Below are positions 1 to 9,327 of a DNA stretch of 34,305 nt, piece by piece. The notes beneath the pieces were generated by a model, which saw nothing but the letters and a program-made list of their open reading frames with translations, had not been told where the DNA came from and searched no databases. This stretch comes from Methanobacteriota archaeon (GTDB lineage: Archaea > Thermoplasmatota > Thermoplasmata > Methanomassiliicoccales > Methanomassiliicoccaceae). The stretch lies in NCBI GenBank assembly GCA_012518185.1, contig JAAYTA010000031.1:1-34305 (forward strand). The letters run 5' to 3'. The position numbers were made by a program, and so were the translations under genes. Position 1 is the stretch's first letter; the number at the start of each line of letters is the position of its first letter.

Positions 1-2
1 CT

Positions 3-503
3 CATATTGAGTCTCATTTAAATTGGGGTGTTAGAGTTGTCCGAGTTATGCCTAACCAGCCATGTATAGTAGGTGCTTCAGCCTCAGGATTTGCGATGGG
101 TAAGTCAGCGCAAAAAGAGGATCAGGAACTGGTGCAGAGAATTTTCGACTCAGTAGGTGTAGCATTCCTGGTGAGTGAAAAACAGCTCGATGCAGTTACT
201 GGGCTAAGTGGAAGCGGCCCTGCATATGCATATATGATTATTGAGGCACTTGCTGATGGAGGAGTATTATGTGGCCTACCCAGAGACGTGGCTTTAAAAT
301 TAGCTGCTCAAACCATGCTAGGAGCAGCTAAAACAGTTCTTGAGACTGAGATGCATCCTGCAGCCCTAAAGGATTTAGTAGCCTCTCCTGCTGGCACTAC
401 TATTGAAGGGATAAGAGTGCTTGAAGAGGGGAGCCTTCGTAGTGCCTTAATAGATGCCGTGGAGGCTGCTGCCAAAAAATCAGCAGAATTGGGAAAAGGT
501 TAG
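3..503 (+). CDS. proC: Pyrroline-5-carboxylate reductase, C-terminal part (5' truncated by window edge)
   Basis: The frame is open upstream of the listed ATG at 48 ([20 protein letters not shown]...), with the ProC-like RVMPNxP motif and the dimerisation-domain motif [41 protein letters not shown]. Confidence 0.93.
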   Translation, partial: HIESHLNWGVRVVRVMPNQPCIVGASASGFAMGKSAQKEDQELVQRIFDSVGVAFLVSEKQLDAVTGLSGSGPAYAYMIIEALADGGVLCGLPRDVALKLAAQTMLGAAKTVLETEMHPAALKDLVASPAGTTIEGIRVLEEGSLRSALIDAVEAAAKKSAELGKG

Positions 504-2234
504 TTAAGTTCTTTTTTGGCGGCGTGAGCGACCTCGAAGAACTCCCATCGCAGCTCTAGGAAGTGAGCGGATTATAGATGGAGCATCCCACACAAGATCT
601 CTTTTTTGGCATATGGTAGATTCCATTAGTTCCTCCCCTCGAATCTTGAGCTGCATCATTTTCTCGATCCTTTCATTTTCAGGCAACTTTATGGCATTGT
701 CGACTTCTACGAGTAATTGCCTAGCTTCTCGAGATCGTTGAGATCTGATAAGGTGCTCTTCATCTGTGATTAGGCCTATATCTCTACGAACATCACTGAG
801 TCTATCGGCTGCATCATATGACGTTTCGGCGATAGTGTCTCTATCCATCCATAATGTCTCATAAGATAGTACATCTTTCCAATTGGGTAGTGGTAGTCGC
901 TTACGATGCTCTTCTAACGTCCTTGCAAATACTCGATACCCAAATCTCTCAGGATTCTCGAATGCAATGCTTCCAGGATCTAAGAAAGGGGCAAGTGGAG
1001 ATGTATAAACTGCCAGCCTATGATCATTATTATTCTGATCATATAATCGGCGTGTGTAGTCTGCTGATTCTAGTGCAGATTCTCGCGTCTGTTCAGGTAA
1101 ACCTATCATGAAGAATATATCAAAGCGCCTACAGTCGTTGTTTAGAGCCGCAGAAATGCTACTCTCGATGCCTGCATTATCAAATCTTCGCCCTAATGCA
1201 TATCTGACTCTTTCATCATGCGAGTCTGGAGAAAATTGAACACTGTATCGAGAGAATGTACGATTGGCCTCTCGGAAAAATGATTCAGAAGCAGGAGCAA
1301 AAAGTTCTAACACTACGTGACTGTCTAAATCCAGTCGCCTACACTCTGTAAAAAACCTATCTGCATAGTCCATCCCATTCTGTCGAATATCTCCTACCAC
1401 AAACACTGGCGCGTTTATGTAATCCTCCACATTTGCTATGTCTTGTGCAGCCTTTTCAGGAGATCGAAAAGCAGGCTTATTTCGCCCTAGCACACGGCCC
1501 ATAGCTCCACAGCTTCCACCACATACTACACAGGACAAAGAGCATCCGCGGACTGTGAATACAGAAGTTATTGGATACCGATCCCAATCTTTGAATGGTT
1601 TTGCCCCCTCCAAATCGCGATGCCTTATGACTGATCGGACAATCCAACCGTAGTCGATGTCGAGGTGATCCATGCTAGTAGGTACATAGCTAATCTCATT
1701 GGCATGGATGCCTGACTTATCCTTCCAGGTAAGATTTGGGACTGCAGAAAGATCGCCTCGCTTTTCTAGAGTATCCATTAATTGTAATAATGGCATCTCA
1801 GTAGAGTCGCCCCGTAATATCAAATCTACCTGAGGATATTGTATTAACTCTTCATGGAAATATGAAGATGAAAAACCTCCAAATAATATCTTAGAATTTG
1901 GATGTAGTCTGCGTATCATCTCAGCGATAGCGAGAGAGCCGTGCGCATGTGGGAGCCAGTGTAAATCGAGGCCGAAAACTTCTGAATCTAGACGGCTTAG
2001 ATATTTCTCTACATCTAAATTTCGATCATTGAGCATCATGGATGCCAGATTGATCAACCTTACACGGTAGCCTGCCTTAGCCAACTGGACAGCCATGGTT
2101 GTAAAACCAAAAGGATACATTTCAAAGACCGGCGTAGATGGTACTAGATCGCTTACAGGTCCATAGAATAATGATTCCTTACGGAAGTCATAGACGCTGG
2201 GGGCATGTATCAATATTAAATCTTCCTTAGCCAT
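504..2234 (-). CDS. B12-binding domain / radical SAM domain protein (Ta0216/TIGR04190-like)
   Basis: N-terminal B12-binding-like region (MAKEDLILIHAPSVYDFR...LFGGFSSSYFHEELIQYPQVDLILRGDST), then radical SAM CxxxCxxC in VRGCSLSCVVCGGSCGAMGR. The ORF track starts at 2261; the internal Met at 2234 looks more natural. Confidence 0.85.
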   Translation of the reverse strand: MAKEDLILIHAPSVYDFRKESLFYGPVSDLVPSTPVFEMYPFGFTTMAVQLAKAGYRVRLINLASMMLNDRNLDVEKYLSRLDSEVFGLDLHWLPHAHGSLAIAEMIRRLHPNSKILFGGFSSSYFHEELIQYPQVDLILRGDSTEMPLLQLMDTLEKRGDLSAVPNLTWKDKSGIHANEISYVPTSMDHLDIDYGWIVRSVIRHRDLEGAKPFKDWDRYPITSVFTVRGCSLSCVVCGGSCGAMGRVLGRNKPAFRSPEKAAQDIANVEDYINAPVFVVGDIRQNGMDYADRFFTECRRLDLDSHVVLELFAPASESFFREANRTFSRYSVQFSPDSHDERVRYALGRRFDNAGIESSISAALNNDCRRFDIFFMIGLPEQTRESALESADYTRRLYDQNNNDHRLAVYTSPLAPFLDPGSIAFENPERFGYRVFARTLEEHRKRLPLPNWKDVLSYETLWMDRDTIAETSYDAADRLSDVRRDIGLITDEEHLIRSQRSREARQLLVEVDNAIKLPENERIEKMMQLKIRGEELMESTICQKRDLVWDAPSIIRSLPRAAMGVLRGRSRRQKRT

Positions 2235-2285
2235 GTATTCACCTGAGAGGGGCCACCCCATAAATGGGGAGTCACAAAAAGTTTA

Positions 2286-3095
2286 TCATTTACCAAACCG
2301 GCGCTGGCGCATCTGATACGATCGAAATGCGCGCAGGAGATCAATCTTCCTAAATCCAGGCCAGTATACATCGGTAAAATATAATTCAGAATATGCTAGT
2401 TGCCATAATAAGAAGTTAGATATTCGTTCCTCCCCAGATGTCCTCAATATGAGATCCGGATCTGGGAGGTCAGCTGTATATAGATAGCTGGAAAAAGTAC
2501 GTTCATCGATATCTTCTACATCCAGATTACCACTCTTCACTTGTTTAGCAATCTGCTTTATTGCATGAATTATTTCTTGCCGAGACCCGTATGCAGTGGC
2601 TAAATTGTAATAAAAATTGCTATATTCTGCGGTTGCGCTCTCTGCCACCTCTATAGCTCTGATAACATTATCAGGTAAGAGTTCACGTTGTCCCAACACT
2701 CGTACTCGTATGCCATGACGATGTACTCTCTCATCTTTCGCTAAGCGGTAAAAATTATCTTCAAACATCTGCATAAGAGAGTCGACTTCATCGAGATCAC
2801 GATCGAAATTTTCAGTGCTAAATGCATACACTGTCAGAACTTTGACGCCCAGTTCCATGCACCAATCTAATACCTCTTCCAGTTTATCCTTACCCTTAAT
2901 ATGACCCTCGGTAGGCGTCAGTCCAAATTCTTTTGCAAAGCGCCGATTGCCATCCATGATGACTGCTACGTGATGAGGTACTGTATGCTCTTTAACCTCC
3001 TTGAGCAATCGTTTCTCATAAGTTTGATAGGCTGTACTAGCTATGACTCTTGAGACTTCACTTTTGATAGCAGCAGCCTCTTTAAGGGGATCCAT
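2286..3095 (-). CDS. uppS: Polyprenyl diphosphate synthase (UPP synthase family)
   Basis: Family motifs HVAVIMDGNRRFAKEFG, TVYAFSTENF, LILRTSGEERISNFLLWQLAYSELYFTDVYWPGF. GGGAGG lies just upstream of the ATG at 3095, so this start is preferred over 3125. Confidence 0.95.
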   Translation of the reverse strand: MDPLKEAAAIKSEVSRVIASTAYQTYEKRLLKEVKEHTVPHHVAVIMDGNRRFAKEFGLTPTEGHIKGKDKLEEVLDWCMELGVKVLTVYAFSTENFDRDLDEVDSLMQMFEDNFYRLAKDERVHRHGIRVRVLGQRELLPDNVIRAIEVAESATAEYSNFYYNLATAYGSRQEIIHAIKQIAKQVKSGNLDVEDIDERTFSSYLYTADLPDPDLILRTSGEERISNFLLWQLAYSELYFTDVYWPGFRKIDLLRAFRSYQMRQRRFGK

Positions 3096-3108
3096 AATCC
3101 TCCCATAT

Positions 3109-4062
3109 CTAGCTGATGACATCATCAGGTAGTGCAGCTGCAGCTAGGCCCATATCGAAACATCCTATGCCTGCAACTGCTCCAATGCTTCCCCGTTTGC
3201 CTGTAACTTCTATTAAGCGAATCCCGCTAGCCTCAGCTGCCATAGCAGCATCATCTATATTCATTATTTCTTCCTTAGCCTTTAGACCATATTTCTTAGC
3301 TGCCTCAGGTACTACTAGTCCTTGATACATAGCAAGAGTGGTGTTTTCTGAGATGGTGTTTTCTTTTACAAAGTTGACGACGTAATCAGTCAGAGCATCT
3401 AGATCTTTTGGCTCCACGGCGAACGATACACCTACGGCTACACAATTTGTAGTCTTTTCCGGTACGTTGGGATTAAGTTGTATGATTTTATGCTCCAAAT
3501 AATGACCGATGGGAGCAGAGTTGGCTAACTTTAACATTAATACCCACGAGGCGCCTTTTTCTTTAGTATCAGTGTCATCAACTGCATATATTACTCTTAC
3601 CATCTTTGGAGTTACTACTGATACTTCTAGTCGGTGTGCTCCTCCTACCTTGGCATTGGCAGGATATACAGCTTCAATAGTTCCTGGACCTTGAGGCATG
3701 CAGGCACCGATGCCTACACTGGCACCCGCCAGGCCTACCCATGTTGTGCGAACGCGATCTCCTTCCACTTTCAATGATTTTAATCCTTGGCCGCCAACGT
3801 CCTTGGCAGCTGGACCAAAGCTTACTTCCCTCTCTCCTATGATCGTGTCCATTATCAGAGTGGTGCCCTCAACTCTTATATCTGTGATAGCTCCGCCTGC
3901 ACGGCGGCGATTTACCGCGTCCCATTCTACGGGCCCCTTAGCGGAACATTCTTCGATAATCCTAGCTTTACCATTCTCTTCGTCTACCAGTGTGTAAACG
4001 CCCCGGCAGAACATCTTGCCATATTTCCGGGTTATATCATCCGGTCTGAGTATCTGGCTCAT
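3109..4062 (-). CDS. TiaS-like protein (tRNA-Ile2 2-agmatinylcytidine synthetase fold; possibly the methanogenesis-marker-11 / DUF1743-related group)
   Basis: YAVDDTDTKEKGASWVLMLKLAN resembles the TiaS GIDDTDS motif; IQLNPNVPEKT and EVTGKRGSIGAVAGIG resemble the TiaS LNPN(I/V)P.KT and GRGLIGALAAIG motifs. The N-terminal ~120 aa differ. Confidence 0.6.
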   Translation of the reverse strand: MSQILRPDDITRKYGKMFCRGVYTLVDEENGKARIIEECSAKGPVEWDAVNRRRAGGAITDIRVEGTTLIMDTIIGEREVSFGPAAKDVGGQGLKSLKVEGDRVRTTWVGLAGASVGIGACMPQGPGTIEAVYPANAKVGGAHRLEVSVVTPKMVRVIYAVDDTDTKEKGASWVLMLKLANSAPIGHYLEHKIIQLNPNVPEKTTNCVAVGVSFAVEPKDLDALTDYVVNFVKENTISENTTLAMYQGLVVPEAAKKYGLKAKEEIMNIDDAAMAAEASGIRLIEVTGKRGSIGAVAGIGCFDMGLAAAALPDDVIS

Positions 4063-4190
4063 CTATTTCTCTCCAAAATCGGGCGAACTTCAATAAGGAA
4101 GCCCGTAGATATGAGTTTGCTTTCACCTATACTGATGGGTTGCTTAATTAATTGACTAGTATGATTTTAAGATAGGATTAATCTATCATC

Positions 4191-5099
4191 TCAGCATAGA
4201 TCTAGAGATCTCTGTTCCCATCTCCGTTGTTCCTCAGGCACGAATCCATAGTCTTTAGAATCTTCAGCCTTCAGGACAATCGTACGAGATGGGATATCGT
4301 TGAGATTCAGGAGCTTACTGTTACCTCTCCATGAGCGATATAACATAAATCGCCCCTTCACCCCTAGCACCTTACCAACATGATTTCCTGCAGTGCCCAC
4401 TCTCTTTGGAGGAGTGCGAGGATATGACTTTATTGGATAATTTTCAAGATGAGTTATTTCTTCATCTATTGTTGATCTCCACGAAGCTATACGATTTCGA
4501 TAATGTGTCAAAATATTATCGCACACGTCTTTAGAAGGCGGATGCGTCCACTGTGTAGCGATCTTGGTAGCTCTGATCTCCTGTAAGATACCAAATTTCA
4601 TCGAAGTCTCCTTTTCTAAATTCCTAGCTTCCTGGCGATCGCGACATGAAAATATAGGAACTATGGCATCTGCTCCCTGTTCGATTCCTCGCCTAATCAG
4701 TCGAGATGCAGAAGTCATTCCAACTTTCACTAAGGTACCATATACTGCTAAGTAAACGACGTGTAGACGATTGCAGAAGTAATTATGCTCACATCCATCC
4801 CCTTCGCACTGTGGTTCGAAGATGCATTTTTGTATATCTGCCCAATCGCCCATGCATTCGCGGCATTGAGTAAGTCGACCTACAGATGTCTTCGACAAGC
4901 AGGGCCGATACTTATCTCCAAAACTACCAATACATCTACGCTCTTCAGAAATAGTTACATTTAGCTTATCTAGTGGTAAGGACACTATTTCTTCTAGATT
5001 CTCATCATATGCTTCTAGTCGCGGTATGAATTCATCCCATGAATAACTTAATACGTGGAATCTCGATATCTCGATTGGAGAATTCATTAGAGCATTCAC
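4191..5099 (-). CDS. DUF2797 family protein
   Basis: Cys/His cluster (CIGSF..YRPC...CRECMGDW...C..GDGCEHNYFCNRLH) followed by VVYLAVYGTLVKVGMTSASRLIRRGIEQGADA, which matches the DUF2797 pattern. Confidence 0.8.
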   Translation of the reverse strand: MNALMNSPIEISRFHVLSYSWDEFIPRLEAYDENLEEIVSLPLDKLNVTISEERRCIGSFGDKYRPCLSKTSVGRLTQCRECMGDWADIQKCIFEPQCEGDGCEHNYFCNRLHVVYLAVYGTLVKVGMTSASRLIRRGIEQGADAIVPIFSCRDRQEARNLEKETSMKFGILQEIRATKIATQWTHPPSKDVCDNILTHYRNRIASWRSTIDEEITHLENYPIKSYPRTPPKRVGTAGNHVGKVLGVKGRFMLYRSWRGNSKLLNLNDIPSRTIVLKAEDSKDYGFVPEEQRRWEQRSLDLC

Positions 5100-5141
5100 G
5101 CTATTTACTACAGTGACGAACTATTTATTTTGTCGTAAGAG

Positions 5142-5810
5142 TTATTCATCACTTGAGTTCTCTTCCATAACCTCTTGTTCCTCTGCCCTACTTAAGAATT
5201 CAGCTGGGACTTCATCTGTCAGATAGACTGTTTTAGCAGCTTTCTGAATGGTTATCCCACTTTCGATAGCTCTTTTAGTATCTATTTCCAAGATGATGGG
5301 AGTATCAGTTCTTACCCGTCCCGCACTGAATGCATCAGCATATGTCTTGGAAAGATGAACCATTTTACGATCAGAGGGCTTAAGACCTGTCTCCAAGATG
5401 ATGTCGGTTTCTTCCTCAGTAGTTGGATAGAACAATTCATCAGGGATATCATCAGTCGGAAGACGAAGATCTAGATCTATAGTATGGCCATATGTTGCTC
5501 TGATAAGATCAGTACTACTCTGATATCTTCCCTTGGGATCAGTCTCAATGAGCGCAATTATGTGGTGTGGCCTAAGCCAATGATAGCGTGGATTATTCTT
5601 CTTTACTGCGAAGATAAATTCTCTCATGGGGACAAAACCCTGCTCATCCATATGCAGATCAAACTTTTCGGGGAAGTGTCGTAACGCCCCTGCCATAGTT
5701 CGACCTATCCTTTCTAGCTCCTGATCACTCATGAGGAACTTGCCCGGCTCACCACACATCGGACATATGTCTCCTCTGAAATAACCATGAGCAGTACACT
5801 CGCGCAGCAT
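5142..5810 (-). CDS. kptA: RNA 2'-phosphotransferase (Tpt1/KptA) with N-terminal zinc-ribbon-like segment
   Basis: CTAHGYFRGDICPMCGEPGKFLMSDQELERIGRTMAGALRHFPEKFDLHMDEQGFVPM, RYHWLRPHHIIALIETDPKGRYQ, IRATYGHTI, ETGLKPSDRKMVHLS. Confidence 0.93.
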   Translation of the reverse strand: MLRECTAHGYFRGDICPMCGEPGKFLMSDQELERIGRTMAGALRHFPEKFDLHMDEQGFVPMREFIFAVKKNNPRYHWLRPHHIIALIETDPKGRYQSSTDLIRATYGHTIDLDLRLPTDDIPDELFYPTTEEETDIILETGLKPSDRKMVHLSKTYADAFSAGRVRTDTPIILEIDTKRAIESGITIQKAAKTVYLTDEVPAEFLSRAEEQEVMEENSSDE

Positions 5811-5969
5811 TCAGCAGGGATTATGAGAGGGCATGCTTAAATGTTTTCATGTCAAATGACCTTATTACCTAAATTATATGTTATAATAGATACAGAATGT
5901 TTGACGCGGATATACAATTAATCAGGAATTATTACTCTAATTATTTTATCCGTTTTGAACAGTTATATA

Positions 5970-6869
5970 TTAATTACTGTAGATATTATTAGTCAGAGTA
6001 CCTGAGGCCGAGATTACTGTATTTTTCATCAACATTATAATTGTCATCGGACCTACTCCACCCGGAACAGGAGTTATGGCTGATACTTTCTCTTTAACGT
6101 CCTCGAAGTCGACGTCCCCTGCCCACCTATATCCTCTATTAGATGAGGGATCTGCAATACGATTTGAGCCCACATCTATGACCACTGCGCCTTCTTTGAC
6201 CATGTCTGATGTTATGAACTTGGGAGAGCCCATTGCTGCCACGAGTATATCTGCTGTGCGAGTAATAGATGCAAGATCTCTTGTTCTAGAGTGTGCGATA
6301 GTTACTGTAGCATTGGCTCCCTTCTTCTTTTGCACTAAAATTGCTGCTACAGGTTTGCCTACTATATTACTACGACCTACCACTACCACATGCTTACCTT
6401 CAGGATCATTGCCAGATCGTACAAGCATTTCCTGTATTCCATGAGGCGTGCATGGTAAAAATCCAGGTTCGCCTATGAGCATCTTACCTACATTAATTGG
6501 GTGAAAGCCATCTACATCCTTGCTGGGATCAATTCGAAGTATTACCTTATTTTCATCAATATGATCAGGTAGGGGTAATTGAACCAATATACCATGAATA
6601 CGCTGATCCATATTCAGAGAATCTATGAGATCTAGCAAATCTTCCTCTGAGGTATCAGCTGGTCTTATTATAGTCTGAGAGAATATTCCTAATTCCTCAC
6701 AGGCTTTACCTTTCATCCGTACATATGATTGAGATGCAGGATCCTCACCTACCAATATTACTGCTAAGCCGGGAGTTATCCCTTTCTCTATGAGTTGGGC
6801 AATATCAATCCTAAGCTCTTCTTTGATCTGTTCGGCTATCTCGTTCCCTCTAATAATCACGGTAGACAT
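5970..6869 (-). CDS. folD: Bifunctional methylenetetrahydrofolate dehydrogenase / methenyltetrahydrofolate cyclohydrolase
   Basis: GLAVILVGEDPASQSYVRMKGKACEELGI, GILVQLPLPDHIDE, DVDGFHPINVGKMLIG, PCTPHGI, VVVGRSNIVGKPVA, GDVDFEDV...ITPVPGGVGPMTI. Confidence 0.97.
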   Translation of the reverse strand: MSTVIIRGNEIAEQIKEELRIDIAQLIEKGITPGLAVILVGEDPASQSYVRMKGKACEELGIFSQTIIRPADTSEEDLLDLIDSLNMDQRIHGILVQLPLPDHIDENKVILRIDPSKDVDGFHPINVGKMLIGEPGFLPCTPHGIQEMLVRSGNDPEGKHVVVVGRSNIVGKPVAAILVQKKKGANATVTIAHSRTRDLASITRTADILVAAMGSPKFITSDMVKEGAVVIDVGSNRIADPSSNRGYRWAGDVDFEDVKEKVSAITPVPGGVGPMTIIMLMKNTVISASGTLTNNIYSN

Positions 6870-7037
6870 TGGACGACCTGTTAACGGTAGCTCATATTAT
6901 CTAATTAATATTACGAGTACTACTCTTACTGAATGAGTGCAATACAAATATAATGATGAAACATTTTATTCTACGTATCGTAGCTTTGGATAATATTACA
7001 ATCTTTTTTAATCATACAAATCATATTTCAGGTGTTC

Positions 7038-8720
7038 ATGAAATCTGATATAGATATCTCTCAAGATGTATCAATGCAGCCTATTAATGATGTTATCAAA
7101 TCATTGGGGTTGAGTAGTGAAGAAATCCATCCATATGGAGACTATATGGCAAAGATACCTCTTAAAATCTTACAGCAATTTGATGATCGCCCGGATGGAA
7201 AATTAGTGCTAATATCAGCAATTACTGCCACTAAGGCTGGAGAGGGAAAAACTGTCACTTCTATTGGCCTCATTCAGGCATTAGGAAACCTGGGTGTAAA
7301 GGTAATAGGAGCGTTGCGGGAGCCATCTATCGGACCAGTCTTCGGGATTAAGGGAGGAGCTACCGGAGGAGGAATGTCTCAGTTGTATCCTATGTGGGAT
7401 ATAAATCTTCATTTTACTGGCGATATACATGCAGTATCATCAGCTCATAATCTGTTATCATCCATAGTAGAAAATCATATCGCAAAGGGTAATGAGCTAA
7501 ATATCGACATAACAAGAATTGTGTGGCAAAAAGTTATAGATATTAACTGCCGAGAATTGCGTAGAACTATAGTAGGATTGGGAGGACGGATGATGGGAGG
7601 AGTGCCTCACGAAAGTGGCTTTATTATCACCGCAGCCTCTGAAATCAGTGCAATTCTCTCTCTAACTACATCTATATCTGATCTACGTTCAAGGCTGGAA
7701 AATATTGTCGTAGCATATGATATAGATGGGAGGCCAGTGCGTGCCCGACAGTTTAATTGCATCGGCGCTATGATGCTGTTATTAAAGGATGCTATTAGTC
7801 CCAATATTGTACAAACTTTAGAAGGCCAACCGGTATTTGTGCACGGATTCCCATTCGCTAACATTGCACATGGAGCTAATTCGCTCATCGCGACCAAATA
7901 TGCCCTCAAGCTTGCCGATGTCGTCGTTACTGAAGCGGGATTCGCCACGGATTTGGGGGCAGAAAAGTTCTTCGATATAGTTTGTCGTCAGGGAGGATTT
8001 ATTCCCAATTGCGGAGTAATTGTGGCAACTGTTAGGGCATTGAAAATGCATGGCGGAGCTAGTCTCGAGGATACTTTAAGGTCCAAAACTACTGATATTA
8101 CTGTTCTCAAAAAAGGATTTGCCAATCTTGACAAGCACATCGACAATATTCGACGATATGGTATCCCCGTAGTTGTAGCCATAAATCATTTCCCTACAGA
8201 TACTGATGAGGAAATTGAGCTTATTCATGCTCACTGCGATGAACTAGAGATTCCTTGCGCACTATCGACAGCCTTTTCCGAAGGAGGTAGGGGAGGGCTA
8301 GATTTAGCCAGAACAATTATGAAAACGTTGAGTGAAGAGGATGGAAATTTTCAGTACCTCTATGATTTAGATCTACCTATTCACGATAAGATAGAGAGGA
8401 TAGCTACTGAAATCTATGGCGCTAGTGGTGTTGAATATATTGGCACTGCTATGAGAGATATAAGATCGATTGAATTGGCAGGCGGTGGGCATCTTCCTAT
8501 CTGCATAGCCAAGACTCAAATGTCGCTATCAGATGATCCAAAGCTCAAAGGGGCGCCTGAAGGATGGATCCTCACTGTTCGAGAAGTATTAATGTCAGCT
8601 GGGGCCCGATTCATCATCCCAATTTGTGGAAACATAATGTTGATGCCAGGGCTGCCATCACAGCCAGCTGCAGAAGGCATAGATTATACTAATGAGGGGC
8701 GTATCATAGGATTAGATTAG
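7038..8720 (+). CDS. fhs: Formate-tetrahydrofolate ligase
   Basis: GDYMAKIPL, TATKAGEGKTVTSIGLIQALGNLG, REPSIGPVFGIKGGATGGGMSQ, FTGDIHAVSSAHNLL, EAGFATDLGAEKFFDIVCR, MPGLPSQPAAEGID. AGGTG lies just upstream of the ATG at 7038 (track start GTG 7032). Confidence 0.97.
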   Translation: MKSDIDISQDVSMQPINDVIKSLGLSSEEIHPYGDYMAKIPLKILQQFDDRPDGKLVLISAITATKAGEGKTVTSIGLIQALGNLGVKVIGALREPSIGPVFGIKGGATGGGMSQLYPMWDINLHFTGDIHAVSSAHNLLSSIVENHIAKGNELNIDITRIVWQKVIDINCRELRRTIVGLGGRMMGGVPHESGFIITAASEISAILSLTTSISDLRSRLENIVVAYDIDGRPVRARQFNCIGAMMLLLKDAISPNIVQTLEGQPVFVHGFPFANIAHGANSLIATKYALKLADVVVTEAGFATDLGAEKFFDIVCRQGGFIPNCGVIVATVRALKMHGGASLEDTLRSKTTDITVLKKGFANLDKHIDNIRRYGIPVVVAINHFPTDTDEEIELIHAHCDELEIPCALSTAFSEGGRGGLDLARTIMKTLSEEDGNFQYLYDLDLPIHDKIERIATEIYGASGVEYIGTAMRDIRSIELAGGGHLPICIAKTQMSLSDDPKLKGAPEGWILTVREVLMSAGARFIIPICGNIMLMPGLPSQPAAEGIDYTNEGRIIGLD

Positions 8721-9323
8721 AGCGGATAATTTTCGTAATAGGATAGATCCTACTTCAGCAAGATCTTCCACTGGAAGATACATGGACGCAGTTGAATCAA
8801 ATAATACATTAGCTGAGCCCAGGATTTCATCATCTCCAGACCATATTATTATTGTAACTGGTATCTTAGGGAATGGAAGTAATCGTATAGATGCATCTCC
8901 GAATGAGAGTCTAACTCCATCAAGACGCTCTCCGACTATCTCGAGCATTTTTGGCCTATGTTGGAACTTAGAGGCAATTTTATCGATTATTCGTCGCTTG
9001 AACGCCTTGAAATATGCATACCCTCCAGGCAATTGGTAGAAAGGAATTAACTCTCCAGTTGGAATTATTGGAACAGCACCGTCTAGATAATGGAGAGTTA
9101 GTATGCTCTCAACCACTGATGTTTTCCCGTAACTCGTTGAGATTACTCGTGAACTAACATCTACTATACGTTCATTGCCAAGGGATGAAAATACTATACA
9201 GTCATCTTCTAGCTGAGAATTAGAATTCCTCGCTACATCTTTCAGATCTCTAGATAATAATGCATCCCATGCCATATCTAGGATATGTTGATAGTTGCCT
9301 CCTTCATATTGTTTGATCGACAT
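8712..9323 (-). CDS. DUF3786 domain protein
   Basis: ILTLHYLDGAVPIIPTGELIPFYQLPGGYAYFKAF ... GDASIRLLPFPKIPVTIIIWSGDDEILGSANVLFDSTASMYLPVEDLAEVG matches the DUF3786 pattern. Confidence 0.75.
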   Translation of the reverse strand: MSIKQYEGGNYQHILDMAWDALLSRDLKDVARNSNSQLEDDCIVFSSLGNERIVDVSSRVISTSYGKTSVVESILTLHYLDGAVPIIPTGELIPFYQLPGGYAYFKAFKRRIIDKIASKFQHRPKMLEIVGERLDGVRLSFGDASIRLLPFPKIPVTIIIWSGDDEILGSANVLFDSTASMYLPVEDLAEVGSILLRKLSALI

Positions 9324-9327
9324 AGCT

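Noticed and set aside
854-1111. Plus-strand ORF of 85 aa opposite the radical SAM gene
   Set aside because: Antisense to a well-supported CDS, no recognisable motifs; a by-product of the opposite frame.
3116-4155. Several plus-strand ORFs (69, 61, 99 and 122 aa) opposite the TiaS-like gene
   Set aside because: Low-complexity A/S/P/T-rich shadow ORFs on the antisense strand of a supported CDS.
7607-8182. Minus-strand ORFs inside fhs
   Set aside because: Shadow ORFs; fhs motifs are unambiguous on the plus strand.
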